From Streptomyces graminofaciens (GTDB lineage Bacteria; Actinomycetota; Actinomycetes; Streptomycetales; Streptomycetaceae), in assembly GCF_030294945.1 (NCBI RefSeq), contig NZ_AP018448.1:7036001-7100000 (forward strand): a DNA stretch of 64,000 nt, written 5' to 3'. The number at the start of each line of letters is the position of its first letter. Within the stretch, counting starts at the first letter, position 1. The position numbers and the translations under genes were made by a program. The notes under the pieces are model-generated. The model made no database searches. It had not been told where the DNA came from and worked only from the letters and a program-made list of their open reading frames with translations. Shown here piece by piece: positions 25,679-33,882 of this stretch.

Positions 25679-25870
25679 CCGCTCGGGCAGCTACGTGCGT
25701 CGCACCGCGCGCTTGACCCGGACAAGTCCACTCCGTCGGAGCCGTACCTCACGCACGCGGCCGAGGAACCGCTCACGCCGGGAGTGCCGGTGGCGGTGGA
25801 GATCGCGCTGTGGCCGACGTCGATGGTCGTGCGTCCGGGCGAACGGCTCGTGGTCGAGGTCGCCGGGAAA
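25679..25870 (+). pseudogene. Fragment of a CocE/NonD-family hydrolase (X-Pro dipeptidyl-peptidase C-domain)
   Basis: About 64 residues in one frame closely follow the C-terminal jelly-roll domain of CocE/NonD acyl hydrolases: GQLRASHRALDPDKSTPSEPY, then EEPLTPGVPVAVEIALWPTSMVVRPGERL and VVEVAG. The alpha/beta hydrolase core that should precede it (about 400 residues) is missing and the fragment ends abruptly in unrelated sequence. It is therefore a decayed remnant, not a gene. Confidence 0.75.
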
Positions 25871-25879
25871 GTCCCGCCG

Positions 25880-25906
25880 GGCCCGCCCTTCGGGCGGACG
25901 ACGGGA
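25880..25906. repeat. Copy of an internal segment of the MITE-like element
   Basis: GGCCCGCCC, a two-base spacer and GGGCGGACGACGGGA match the right arm of the element at 38723-38938 almost exactly. It forms a small hairpin of its own and interrupts the CocE fragment. Confidence 0.6.
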
Positions 25907-26027
25907 CTTTCGCACATGGCTCCGAACGAGTGGACTCACCGCACCGCGTGCCCGACGGGATCCTCCCCCCAGCGTCCGGATGGTGATCTGGCCCTTCGCA
26001 CCGTGACCTGGAAGGGGAGCCCCAGCC

Positions 26028-26367
26028 ATGCGACGTACCCGCCCCCGTCGTCTCCTCTCCGTGGCGATGCTCGTGGCGTCGGTGCTGGCCCCGATCGAGG
26101 TGACTCCCACCATCGCCGTTCACGCCAGGGGGGGGCGTTCACGCCACGGACGTCGACCGGTGCGGAGAGTCCGGCCACGGCATTTCCGGGTACGGCAGTT
26201 CCGGCCACGGCAGTTCCCGCTACGGCAAGTCCGGCAAAGACGATGTCGCGTACGAGGGCCAGGAGCCGTCCTCCCTCGTCGCCCGCGAGATCACCGAGAT
26301 CGTGACCCCGGACAACGTCTACGACCGCCCGATCTCTCCGCGCCAGGGCCTGCCGTCGCGCGACAGA
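26028..26367 (+). pseudogene. Frameshifted, 3'-truncated exported protein
   Basis: The ATG at 26028 has GGGGAG 8 nt upstream and opens a signal peptide (MRRTRPRRLLSVAMLVASVLAP). After a run of eight G (26128-26135) the sensible reading moves to another frame: VHATDVDRCGESGHGISGYG, with GYGSSGHGSS-type repeats, then VAREITEIVTPDNVYDRPIS. The continuity of signal peptide and Gly/Ser/His-rich mature region on either side of the G-run argues for a slippage frameshift. The second frame then runs into a copied MITE end at 26368, so the original C-terminus is probably lost. Confidence 0.6.
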
Positions 26368-26388
26368 CGGGAATTTGACGACAGGCCC
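26368..26388. mobile_element. Solo terminal-repeat end of the MITE-like element
   Basis: These 21 bp are identical to the right end at 38914-38934 (core GAATTTGACGACAGGCCC). No left end is found nearby. Confidence 0.7.
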
Positions 26389-26408
26389 CAGGGGCCAGGG
26401 AGATTCTC

Positions 26409-27152
<744 letters not shown>

Positions 27153-27325
27153 CCGCCACCGGCCCGGACGCGGCCAACCGTTCGGTAAACCGGACTTGCG
27201 TCAAGCCTTCACAAAGTACCGGGCGGTATCACGGGGCCCTGCTGTTACTTTGACTTTCAATATCAACCCACAACTCCCGTGGAAACCCAGGTCTCCTGGG
27301 CCCCATCGCGCACCGAGGCTCCCCC

Positions 27326-28672
27326 ATGCCCCCCAAGCCCAGCACCCCCACCGCCGCCCGCGCGGGCGGTCGGCACCGTAAGACCAAGGCACAGAACCCG
27401 GCGCTCCGGCGCATGGCCGTGCTCGCGGTGACGGCGCCTGTCGCCGGGACGATTCTGTCCGGTACGTCCGCCTTCGCCGCCGACAAGGACGTCTCCAAGA
27501 CGGCGAGTGTCGCCGAACTCGACGCGGCCGAGCAGAAGATCGCGGACAACCTGAACACACGCGTCCAGGACACGCGGCTCGGCACCAACCTCAGCGGTGT
27601 CGTCATCGACTCCGCGTCGGACAAGCTCGTCTGGGGCCACAACGCGACGACCGCGCTGATGCCCGCCTCCAACACCAAGCTCGCCACCGCCACCGCCGCG
27701 CTGACGGTGCTCGGCCCCAACCACCGGCTCACCACGAAGGTCGTCTACGGCGACGGCACGCTGACCCTCGTCGGCGCCGGTGACCGCACGCTGACCACCG
27801 ACGACCTCGACGCGCTCGCCAAGGACGCCGTCGCGGGGCTGAAGGCCGCGGGCCTCACCTCGGTGAAGGTCAGGATCGACGACAGCCTCTTCCCCGAGCC
27901 GACGCTCGCCAACGGCTGGAACACCGGCTACTACCCGGACTCCGTCGCCCCGGTCCGCGCGCTGGTCGTGGACTCGCACAACGTCGACGACACCTCCCTC
28001 GACGCCGGCGGTGTCTTCGCCAAGCTCCTCGCCGAGCGGGGCGTCGCCGTTGACGGCGGTGTCACGCGCGGTGTGGTCGGCAAGGGAGACGTTCCCGTCG
28101 CCCAGCACACCTCCGACAAGCTGTCGACCGTCGTCAAGCAGATGCTCAAGGTCAGCGACAACGACATCGCCGAGTCCCTGCTCCGGCTGACCGCCCTCGG
28201 TGCCGGCCAGCAGCCCACCTTCGAGAACGGCACCGCGGTCGTACGCCAGGTCCTCACCCGGTACGGGGTCTCGCTGGACAACTTCGAGATCCACGACGGC
28301 AGCGGGCTGTCCCGCGCCAACCGCATCCCGGCGCAGACCATCGCCGACATCCTCGACGTGACCGCCGACCCGCGGTACAGCCAGACGCTGAAGTACATCG
28401 TGGACGGGCTGCCGGTCTCGGGCGAGGCGGGCGCGACCCTGGGTCCCGAGTGGGGCCGGTTCGACACCGCCGACTCGTCGTGCGCCGTCGGGCAGGTCAA
28501 GGCCAAGACCGGCACGCTCACCGGCGCCATCGCGCTGAGCGGGTTCACCAAGGCCCAGGACGGCCGCTGGAAGGTCTTCTCCTTCATCGAGAACGGCTCC
28601 ACCGCGAACGCGGCCGACATCAAGGACGCCCTGGACGGCCTCGCCGCCACGGTCAACGGCTGCTGGGCGTAG
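27326..28672 (+). CDS. dacB: D-alanyl-D-alanine carboxypeptidase/endopeptidase (PBP4, class C)
   Basis: 448 residues with an Arg-rich export signal ending near AFAADKD. The three penicillin-binding motifs are present: SNTK (Ser115-Lys118) in LMPASNTKLATA, SDN in MLKVSDNDIAESLL, and KTG in VKAKTGTLTGA. The insertion between the first and second motif (RLTTKVVYGDGTLTLVGAGD, then VKVRIDDSLFPEP) is the DacB/S13 pattern. It trims and cuts peptidoglycan cross-links outside the membrane. A convergent serine hydrolase gene follows after a terminator. Confidence 0.93.
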   Translation: MPPKPSTPTAARAGGRHRKTKAQNPALRRMAVLAVTAPVAGTILSGTSAFAADKDVSKTASVAELDAAEQKIADNLNTRVQDTRLGTNLSGVVIDSASDKLVWGHNATTALMPASNTKLATATAALTVLGPNHRLTTKVVYGDGTLTLVGAGDRTLTTDDLDALAKDAVAGLKAAGLTSVKVRIDDSLFPEPTLANGWNTGYYPDSVAPVRALVVDSHNVDDTSLDAGGVFAKLLAERGVAVDGGVTRGVVGKGDVPVAQHTSDKLSTVVKQMLKVSDNDIAESLLRLTALGAGQQPTFENGTAVVRQVLTRYGVSLDNFEIHDGSGLSRANRIPAQTIADILDVTADPRYSQTLKYIVDGLPVSGEAGATLGPEWGRFDTADSSCAVGQVKAKTGTLTGAIALSGFTKAQDGRWKVFSFIENGSTANAADIKDALDGLAATVNGCWA

Positions 28673-28706
28673 CAGTACGAGAAACAACGACGTCACGGAC
28701 GCCTGT

Positions 28707-28734
28707 CGGGGCGGGTTGAGCGGAGCCCGCCCCG
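28707..28734. terminator. Bidirectional terminator hairpin
   Basis: CGGGGCGGG at 28707-28715 pairs with CCCGCCCCG at 28726-28734, between the convergent DacB and R61-type peptidase genes. Confidence 0.8.
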
Positions 28735-28750
28735 GCACGGCCTCTCGTCA

Positions 28751-29977
28751 CTACGGCCTGCCGTAGGCCGCCACCATCACGTTCAGCGTCACCCGGTTCA
28801 TGTCCTGGCCCTTGGCGTCCGTGGAGTTGACGCTGTAGACGAGGGTGCGGGAGCCGTCGCGGGTGGAGGCGATGGCCGCGTTGTAGCCCCAGCGGCCGCC
28901 CGTCTTGCCCCAGACCTCGCGCCCGCCCAGCTTCTTCATGGACAGCCCGACGGAGTACGCGGCCGGGGCGCCGCTCCTGAAGTCCGTCACGTCCGGCAGC
29001 GTGAACATCTCCTCCAGAAGAGGGCCGCGTACGACCCGCCCCCGGAACAGGGCCTTCGTGAAGCGCTCCAGGTCCGCCGTGGTCGAGACGAGGTCACCGG
29101 CCGCCCAGCCGTCCGTCGTCCCCCACACCGAAACATCACGCAGACCGGTCGTGCCGTCGTCATCCAGCCTCATCGTCTGGTAGCCGTGGTTGTGCGGGCC
29201 GACGATCCGCGGGTTCGTGCCGGGCAGATACGTGTCGCGCAGCCCGAGCGGCTTCACCACACGCCGGTCGACCTGGTGTTCGTACGAGTCTCCCGTCACA
29301 CGCTCGATCAGCAGACCCGCGATCGTGTAGCCGATGTTGAGGTAGTGCTGCCGCTCGCCCGGCGCGAATTCGCGGTCCTTCGACGTCGCCGAGCGGACCA
29401 TGTCCTCGGGGTCGTGGACCTGGAAGCGGTTCTCGTACCACTCCTCGACCGTCGTGCCGGGGAAGTCCGGGGCCGGGATGCCGTGCGTGTGGTTGAGCAA
29501 CTGCCGGACGGTGACGCCCTCGTACGACGCCGGGATCAGCTCCGGCAGATACGAACGGGCGCTCGCGTCGAGGTCCACTCTTCCCTCGGCGGCCAGTTGC
29601 AGGACGACCGCCGCCGTGAAGACCTTGGTCACGGAACCGGCGCGGAAGCGGGCGTCCGGGTCGGCCGCGCGGCCACTCTCCAGGTCGTGCACGCCCGAAC
29701 TGCCCCGCCAGGTGCCGTCGGTGCCGCCGACCCGTACGAGCGCGGCCGTCGCGTCCGCCGCCGGGAGGTCCGCGACGGCGGCCTCCAGGGCGGCGGCGGT
29801 GGCGGAGGCCACTTCGGTGGATGCGGCCTTGGACACGGCCTTGGGCACGGCATTGGACGGGGCCGTGGACGGGGCGGTGGATGCGGCGGCCGGCAGTACC
29901 GCCAGTACCGCCGTCGGGCCCGTCGCGACGCCCAGGACGAGGACTGCGGCCAGCAGCGTGCGGGTCGTGCTCTTCAT
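28751..29977 (-). CDS. Exported R61-type D-Ala-D-Ala carboxypeptidase / class C beta-lactamase fold
   Basis: 408 residues. After the signal peptide (RTLLAAVLVLGVATGPTAVLA) there is an Ala/Ser/Pro-rich stretch. Catalytic motifs: SVTK (Ser115-Lys118) in FRAGSVTKVF, YLN in RQHYLNIGYTIAGLL, and KTG in VWGKTGGRWGYN. The order and spacing fit the Streptomyces R61 enzyme and related serine hydrolases. It acts on peptidoglycan stem peptides or related peptides outside the cell. The ATG at 29977 has CGGAG 6 nt upstream. Convergent with dacB, and upstream of it lies a two-component system. Confidence 0.9.
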   Translation of the reverse strand: MKSTTRTLLAAVLVLGVATGPTAVLAVLPAAASTAPSTAPSNAVPKAVSKAASTEVASATAAALEAAVADLPAADATAALVRVGGTDGTWRGSSGVHDLESGRAADPDARFRAGSVTKVFTAAVVLQLAAEGRVDLDASARSYLPELIPASYEGVTVRQLLNHTHGIPAPDFPGTTVEEWYENRFQVHDPEDMVRSATSKDREFAPGERQHYLNIGYTIAGLLIERVTGDSYEHQVDRRVVKPLGLRDTYLPGTNPRIVGPHNHGYQTMRLDDDGTTGLRDVSVWGTTDGWAAGDLVSTTADLERFTKALFRGRVVRGPLLEEMFTLPDVTDFRSGAPAAYSVGLSMKKLGGREVWGKTGGRWGYNAAIASTRDGSRTLVYSVNSTDAKGQDMNRVTLNVMVAAYGRP

Positions 29978-30083
29978 GGTCAACTCCGGGGATGTGAGCC
30001 GCTGTTGTCGATGGCTCCATCCTTCTGAGCTGCGGCTTCTCGCGGATCGCCCGCGCAGGCGGTCTTCCGGAGGCGGCTGACGG

Positions 30084-30809
30084 TCAGTTCCTCGCCGACG
30101 CGGGGGAGGACCCGCGCCCCGACGGTCCCCCGGGCGGGGGATCCCCGGCCCCTTCCCCGGCTGTGATCAGGCCCGTCTCGTATGCGCAGATCACGGCCTG
30201 GATGCGGTCGCGCAGGCCCAGCTTGGCGAGCACGTTGCCGACGTGCGTCTTGACCGTGTGATCGCTGACGACCAGTTCCACGGCGATCTCGGCGTTCGAC
30301 AGGCCCCGCGCGAGCAGCAGCAGGGTCTCGCGTTCCCGGGCGGTCAGCGTGTCGAGGCGGGGGTCGCTCGGGCGGGGCCGGGCGGCGGCGGGCCGGGTGT
30401 ACTGCTCCACCAGCCGCCGGGCCACGGACGGCGCGAGCAGCGAGTCGCCGCGCGCCACCACCCGTACGCCGTGCACCAGATCGTCCCGGCGTACGTCCTT
30501 GAGCAGGAAGCCGCTCGCGCCCGCGTGCAGCGCCTCGTACACGTACTCGTCGGAGTCGAAGGTCGTCAGCATCACCGCCCGGCAGGCGCTCTCCGCGCTG
30601 ATCGCGCGGCATGCCTCGATGCCGTCCATGCGGGGCATCCGGATGTCGAGCAGGGCCACGTCGGGAGCGTGCCGCCGTACCGCCTCGACGGCCGCCGCCC
30701 CGTCGCCCGCCTCCGCGACGACCTCGATGTCCGGCTGGACGTCGAGGATCATCGCGAAGCCGCTGCGCACCAGCTCCTGGTCGTCGGCCACGACCACCCG
30801 GATCGTCAT
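30084..30809 (-). CDS. NarL/LuxR-type response regulator
   Basis: 241 residues. Receiver domain with the acidic pocket DD at 9-10, phosphoacceptor Asp55 (VALLDIRMPRMDG), Thr in MLTTFDSDEYVYEAL and Lys in GFLLKDV. A LuxR helix-turn-helix lies at ~150-205 (LTARERETLLLLARGLSNAEIAVELVV, then DHTVKTHVGNVLAKLGLRDR). Its first codon overlaps the kinase gene stop by ATGA. The cognate kinase is encoded just upstream in the same operon. A Gly/Pro/Ser-rich C-tail is not part of the fold. Confidence 0.93.
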   Translation of the reverse strand: MTIRVVVADDQELVRSGFAMILDVQPDIEVVAEAGDGAAAVEAVRRHAPDVALLDIRMPRMDGIEACRAISAESACRAVMLTTFDSDEYVYEALHAGASGFLLKDVRRDDLVHGVRVVARGDSLLAPSVARRLVEQYTRPAAARPRPSDPRLDTLTARERETLLLLARGLSNAEIAVELVVSDHTVKTHVGNVLAKLGLRDRIQAVICAYETGLITAGEGAGDPPPGGPSGRGSSPASARN

Positions 30810-31999
30810 CGCGTCACCTCCGCGGTGGACGGTACGGGCGGCGGGTCGGCCAGGGGGATACGGACCCGTACGGCGAAGCCATGGCCGTCCGGGCCCGGGC
30901 CGGTGACCGCCGTACCGCCGTGCGCCGCCGCCCGCTCGCGGACGCCGACGAGTCCGTGGCCGTGCCCGTGCCCGGGGGCGGGGACGGGCTGCGGACCGCG
31001 CCCGTCGTCCACCACTTCGACGCTCAAGTGGCGCCCTTCATAGGCGAGTCGGACGGAAACAGTACGGGCGTCCGCGTGCTTGACGGTGTTCGTCAGGGCC
31101 TCCTGGACGATCCGGAAGACGGTCGCCCCGGTCGGGTCCGGCAGCGGTCGTACGGTCCCCGCCGTCCCGTACACGACGTCGAGTCCGCCGCCGGCCGCCC
31201 GCACCCGGTCGAGGAGGCCGGGCAGTTCGGAGAGCCCGGGCTGCGGCCGACGGGGGTCGCCGTCCAGCTCGTCCTCGCGCAGCACCCCCAGCATCCGGCG
31301 GAGCTGGGCCATGGCGTCCCGGCCCGTCTCGGAGATCGCCTCGAAGGCGGCCTCCGCCCGTTCCGGGGCCACGCGTACCGCGACCGGGCCCGCCTCCGCC
31401 TGGACCATCATCAGGCTCACCGCGTGGGAGAGGATGTCGTGCATCTCCCGGGCGATCCGGGCCCGTTCGCGCGCGGCGGCCCGCTCGGCCTCGACGAGGT
31501 TCGCGCGCCGGCGGGCGTCGGTCAGCCGCCCGAAGACGTAGGCGGCCGCGAACACGAAGAGGGAGAAGGTCAGTTCGCGTGCCGTCCGGGAGTTGAGCCA
31601 CACCGCGGTCGGCACGCTGACCAGCAGCAGAAGCACGGCGGCAAGCCGCTTGGCCGGTGGCGACAGCGCGGCGATCGTGTAGATGATCACGAGCCCGGTG
31701 TACGGCAGCGGCTGGCCCGGCCCGTCCACGGCCAGCCTGTACAGGGCGCTGGTCGCCGTGATCGCGAGCAGTACGGCGAGCGGGGCGCGCCGCCGCCAGA
31801 CCAGCGGGACCACGGTGAGCGTGGTCAGCCCGTACGCGGGCCAGGTCGCCGGCTCAAGCTCGGGCGGACGCGGCACGACGAAGGGCATCGTCATCGCGGC
31901 CTGGACGAGGAGCGCGATGCCGAGGTCGAGCAGTCGCGGGTGAGCGGTACCCAGCGCCTGGGCTCGCACCCACCAGCCCCGTAGCCGTACGTCTCCCAC
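30806..31999 (-). CDS. Sensor histidine kinase (NarX/DesK type)
   Basis: 397 residues. Four to five transmembrane helices occupy ~25-160 (LLDLGIALLVQAAMTMPFVV, AVLLAITATSALYRLAV, GLVIIYTIAALS, LAAVLLLLVSVPTAVWL). A HisKA_3 dimerisation helix carries the phosphoacceptor His187 (IAREMHDILSHAVSLMMVQAEAG). The HATPase_c domain shows the N box VQEALTNTVKHADA and G boxes DDGRGPQP and GHGLVGVRERAAAHGG. It partners with the response regulator that overlaps its 3' end. Typical of Streptomyces systems that sense membrane or cell-wall state. Confidence 0.93.
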   Translation of the reverse strand: MGDVRLRGWWVRAQALGTAHPRLLDLGIALLVQAAMTMPFVVPRPPELEPATWPAYGLTTLTVVPLVWRRRAPLAVLLAITATSALYRLAVDGPGQPLPYTGLVIIYTIAALSPPAKRLAAVLLLLVSVPTAVWLNSRTARELTFSLFVFAAAYVFGRLTDARRRANLVEAERAAARERARIAREMHDILSHAVSLMMVQAEAGPVAVRVAPERAEAAFEAISETGRDAMAQLRRMLGVLREDELDGDPRRPQPGLSELPGLLDRVRAAGGGLDVVYGTAGTVRPLPDPTGATVFRIVQEALTNTVKHADARTVSVRLAYEGRHLSVEVVDDGRGPQPVPAPGHGHGHGLVGVRERAAAHGGTAVTGPGPDGHGFAVRVRIPLADPPPVPSTAEVTR

Positions 32000-32085
32000 C
32001 CGACTCCCTCTTGGTCCACGCGCGTTGACGGCATCGCGATCTCACCGAGTCACACGGTAACGGTCGGTCGGGCTCACCCACCGTT

Positions 32086-32134
32086 TGTGAGACATGTTGA
32101 CTCACAACTCATCTTCGATACATACTGTCTCACA
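32086..32134. promoter_or_regulatory. Putative TetR operator pair upstream of the DUF1269-like gene
   Basis: TGTGAGACA at 32086-32094 is the exact inverse of TGTCTCACA at 32126-32134. TGTGAG at 32086-32091 is also mirrored by CTCACA at 32101-32106. GATACATACTGTCTCA (32117-32132) matches 6803-6818 near the TetR gene in 15 of 16 positions. Confidence 0.5.
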
Positions 32135-32166
32135 GATGAGGTGCAACACGACGAAGGAGATACGCC

Positions 32167-32769
32167 ATGTCCGTGCACGAGAACGCCATAGCTCTGCGCT
32201 TCGCCGACCGCGCCGCCGCCTACCAGGCGCTCAGCGAGCTCAGGCACCTCGACTCAGCGACGACCGAGGTCCGCGGGGCCGTACTGATCGAGCGCCTCGA
32301 CGACGGGTCCGTCCGGGTCCCCGAGGGAGTGGGGATCGATGTGGGAAAGGGGACGGCCGTCGGCGGGCTGGTCGGTTCGCTGGTCGGCGTACTCGGCGGG
32401 CCCCTCGGGGTGCTGCTGGGCTGGGGCATCGGGGCGGTGATCGGCGGTGGCCGTGATCAGCGGCGGGCCGCGGAGGCCGCCGGCACCGTCGGCCTCTTCG
32501 CCCAGCACGTCGCGCCGAACGGCACGGCGATCCTCGTGGAGGCCAGGGAGGCCGACACCCAGGCCCTGGACCTGCTGGCCATGCGCTACGACGCCGTGCT
32601 GGAGCGGCGCCCGGCCGACTCCGTACGGGCGGAGCTGAAGGCGATGGAGGAGGCTGTCGAGCGGATCCGGAAGGACGAGTCGAAGCAGCGGCGCGACCAC
32701 AAGCGGGCCGAGACCGAGCAGAAGGTGAAGGACGGCGTCGCCGCGCTGAAGCAGAAGGTCGCCGCGTGA
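32167..32769 (+). CDS. DUF1269-like glycine-zipper protein
   Basis: 200 residues. The N-domain (NAIALRFADRAAAYQALSEL, then GAVLIERLDDGSVRVPEGVG) and a glycine-zipper hydrophobic segment (GGLVGSLVGVLGGPLGVLLGWGIGAVIGGG, ~68-97) match the DUF1269 family. A charged helical C-tail follows (KAMEEAVERIRKDESKQRRDHKRAETEQ). Function is unknown; members are often stress-induced and membrane associated. GAAGGAG lies 7 nt before the ATG. The upstream TGTCTCA boxes suggest repression by the TetR protein encoded at 6125-6709. Confidence 0.8.
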   Translation: MSVHENAIALRFADRAAAYQALSELRHLDSATTEVRGAVLIERLDDGSVRVPEGVGIDVGKGTAVGGLVGSLVGVLGGPLGVLLGWGIGAVIGGGRDQRRAAEAAGTVGLFAQHVAPNGTAILVEAREADTQALDLLAMRYDAVLERRPADSVRAELKAMEEAVERIRKDESKQRRDHKRAETEQKVKDGVAALKQKVAA

Positions 32770-32799
32770 CCTGACCGACGTGCCGTCGGCCGCGTCGGT

Positions 32800-32940
32800 C
32801 GTGTCCGCCGCGTCGGTCGCGTCGACCGTGCTGGCCGTGTCGGTCGCGTCGACCGTGCTGGCCGTGTTGGCCGTGCTGGCCGCGTCGGTCGTGCCGGTCG
32901 TGCCGGTCGTGCCGGTCGTGCCGGTCGTGCCGGTCGTCAT
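32800..32940. repeat. Tandem repeats in the gap between two genes
   Basis: GTCGGTCGCGTCGACCGTGCTGGCC-like units recur two to three times, then GTCGTGCCG is repeated six times (32887-32937). The whole 32770-33139 gap shows no gene. GCGCGGCCGCAGGT-like repeats near 33055-33110 complete it. Confidence 0.8.
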
Positions 32941-33139
32941 GGACGCGGGGCCAATGCCCCCCTGGCCCCGCATGATGGGGGCGGGCCTACCCCGGGCTCG
33001 CCCCCATCGCTCTGCCCGGCGCGGCCACCGGGGGAGTGCGGCCGCGCCGGGAGTGTTGCGGCCGCGACGGGGGCGCGCGGCCGTAGGTCTGGGGCGCGCG
33101 GCCGCAGGTCGCGGGTCAGCTCGTGGCGTCGAAGGCGGG

Positions 33140-33589
33140 TCAGGCCGGGATGGCGAACGTGGCGGCGCGGGGTGCGAACGTCGTGCCGCCGTCCTTGGAG
33201 GTCGCCAGGGCGGAGACGTACCAGGTGCCCTTGTCCGTCTCCGCCAGGTCCTTCTTCGTGACCTTGAAGGAGTAGGTGCAGCGGTACGTCTCGTCCGAGA
33301 CGGCCGCGCACTTGGCGCTGTCCACGTGCCGCAGCTCCGCCTCGGTCGGGTCGAGCTTCGAACTCGCGGGCCAGGCGATGACCTTGAGGCCCTTGATGCC
33401 CGAGTCGTCGGTCACATCCGTGGTGAAGGTGAACGAGCCCGTGCGGTCGTCGGTCGGCGCGACATAGCGGGCCGAGGTGTTCTCCAGGACCGGCTCCGTG
33501 GGGCCGTAGGCCCAGGCGATGCCGCCGGCGGCCACACCGCCGAGAGCGGCGACACCGAGGAGAGACGAGATGAGAATGCGCTTGGACAT
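33140..33589 (-). CDS. Small exported protein (DUF5707-like)
   Basis: 149 residues: a signal peptide (RILISSLLGVAALGGVAAGGIAWA) and an immunoglobulin-like beta domain (TSARYVAPTDDRTGSFTFTTDVTDDSGIKGLKVIAWPAS, then SAKCAAVSDETYRCTYSFKVTK). Two Cys likely form a disulfide. It resembles the DUF5707 proteins of streptomycetes, function unknown. The ATG at 33589 is preceded by AGGGGGATATCCC. Divergent from the large kinase gene with ~290 bp of promoter region between. Confidence 0.75.
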   Translation of the reverse strand: MSKRILISSLLGVAALGGVAAGGIAWAYGPTEPVLENTSARYVAPTDDRTGSFTFTTDVTDDSGIKGLKVIAWPASSKLDPTEAELRHVDSAKCAAVSDETYRCTYSFKVTKKDLAETDKGTWYVSALATSKDGGTTFAPRAATFAIPA

Positions 33590-33882
33590 GGGATATCCCC
33601 CTGGATTTGATGGGTTGGAGAACCGTTCGAGAACGGCAGCCGTTTTTTCGGCCTTGCCGTCTTGCCGTCTTTCCGTGGCCTCTCGATGTGATCGAGCCTA
33701 TTTCCGGGGGCCTGTCACAGTCCTCGCGCTGCGGGACGATTGCCGCATTGAACCGGAGGTGGAGAAGGCCCCTGGTAGGGCACCTCCGCTGGGTACAGCC
33801 GCGTCTATAACCCAGGTAGGAGAGGGAGGTCCGCCTCCAGCCGGAGTACGGCCTTCACCTGCGGCCATAGCCTGGTTCCGCC

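Noticed and set aside
24550..26408. Complete integrative element with att sites
   Set aside because: No integrase, replication gene, tRNA or direct-repeat borders could be found; only remnants are present.
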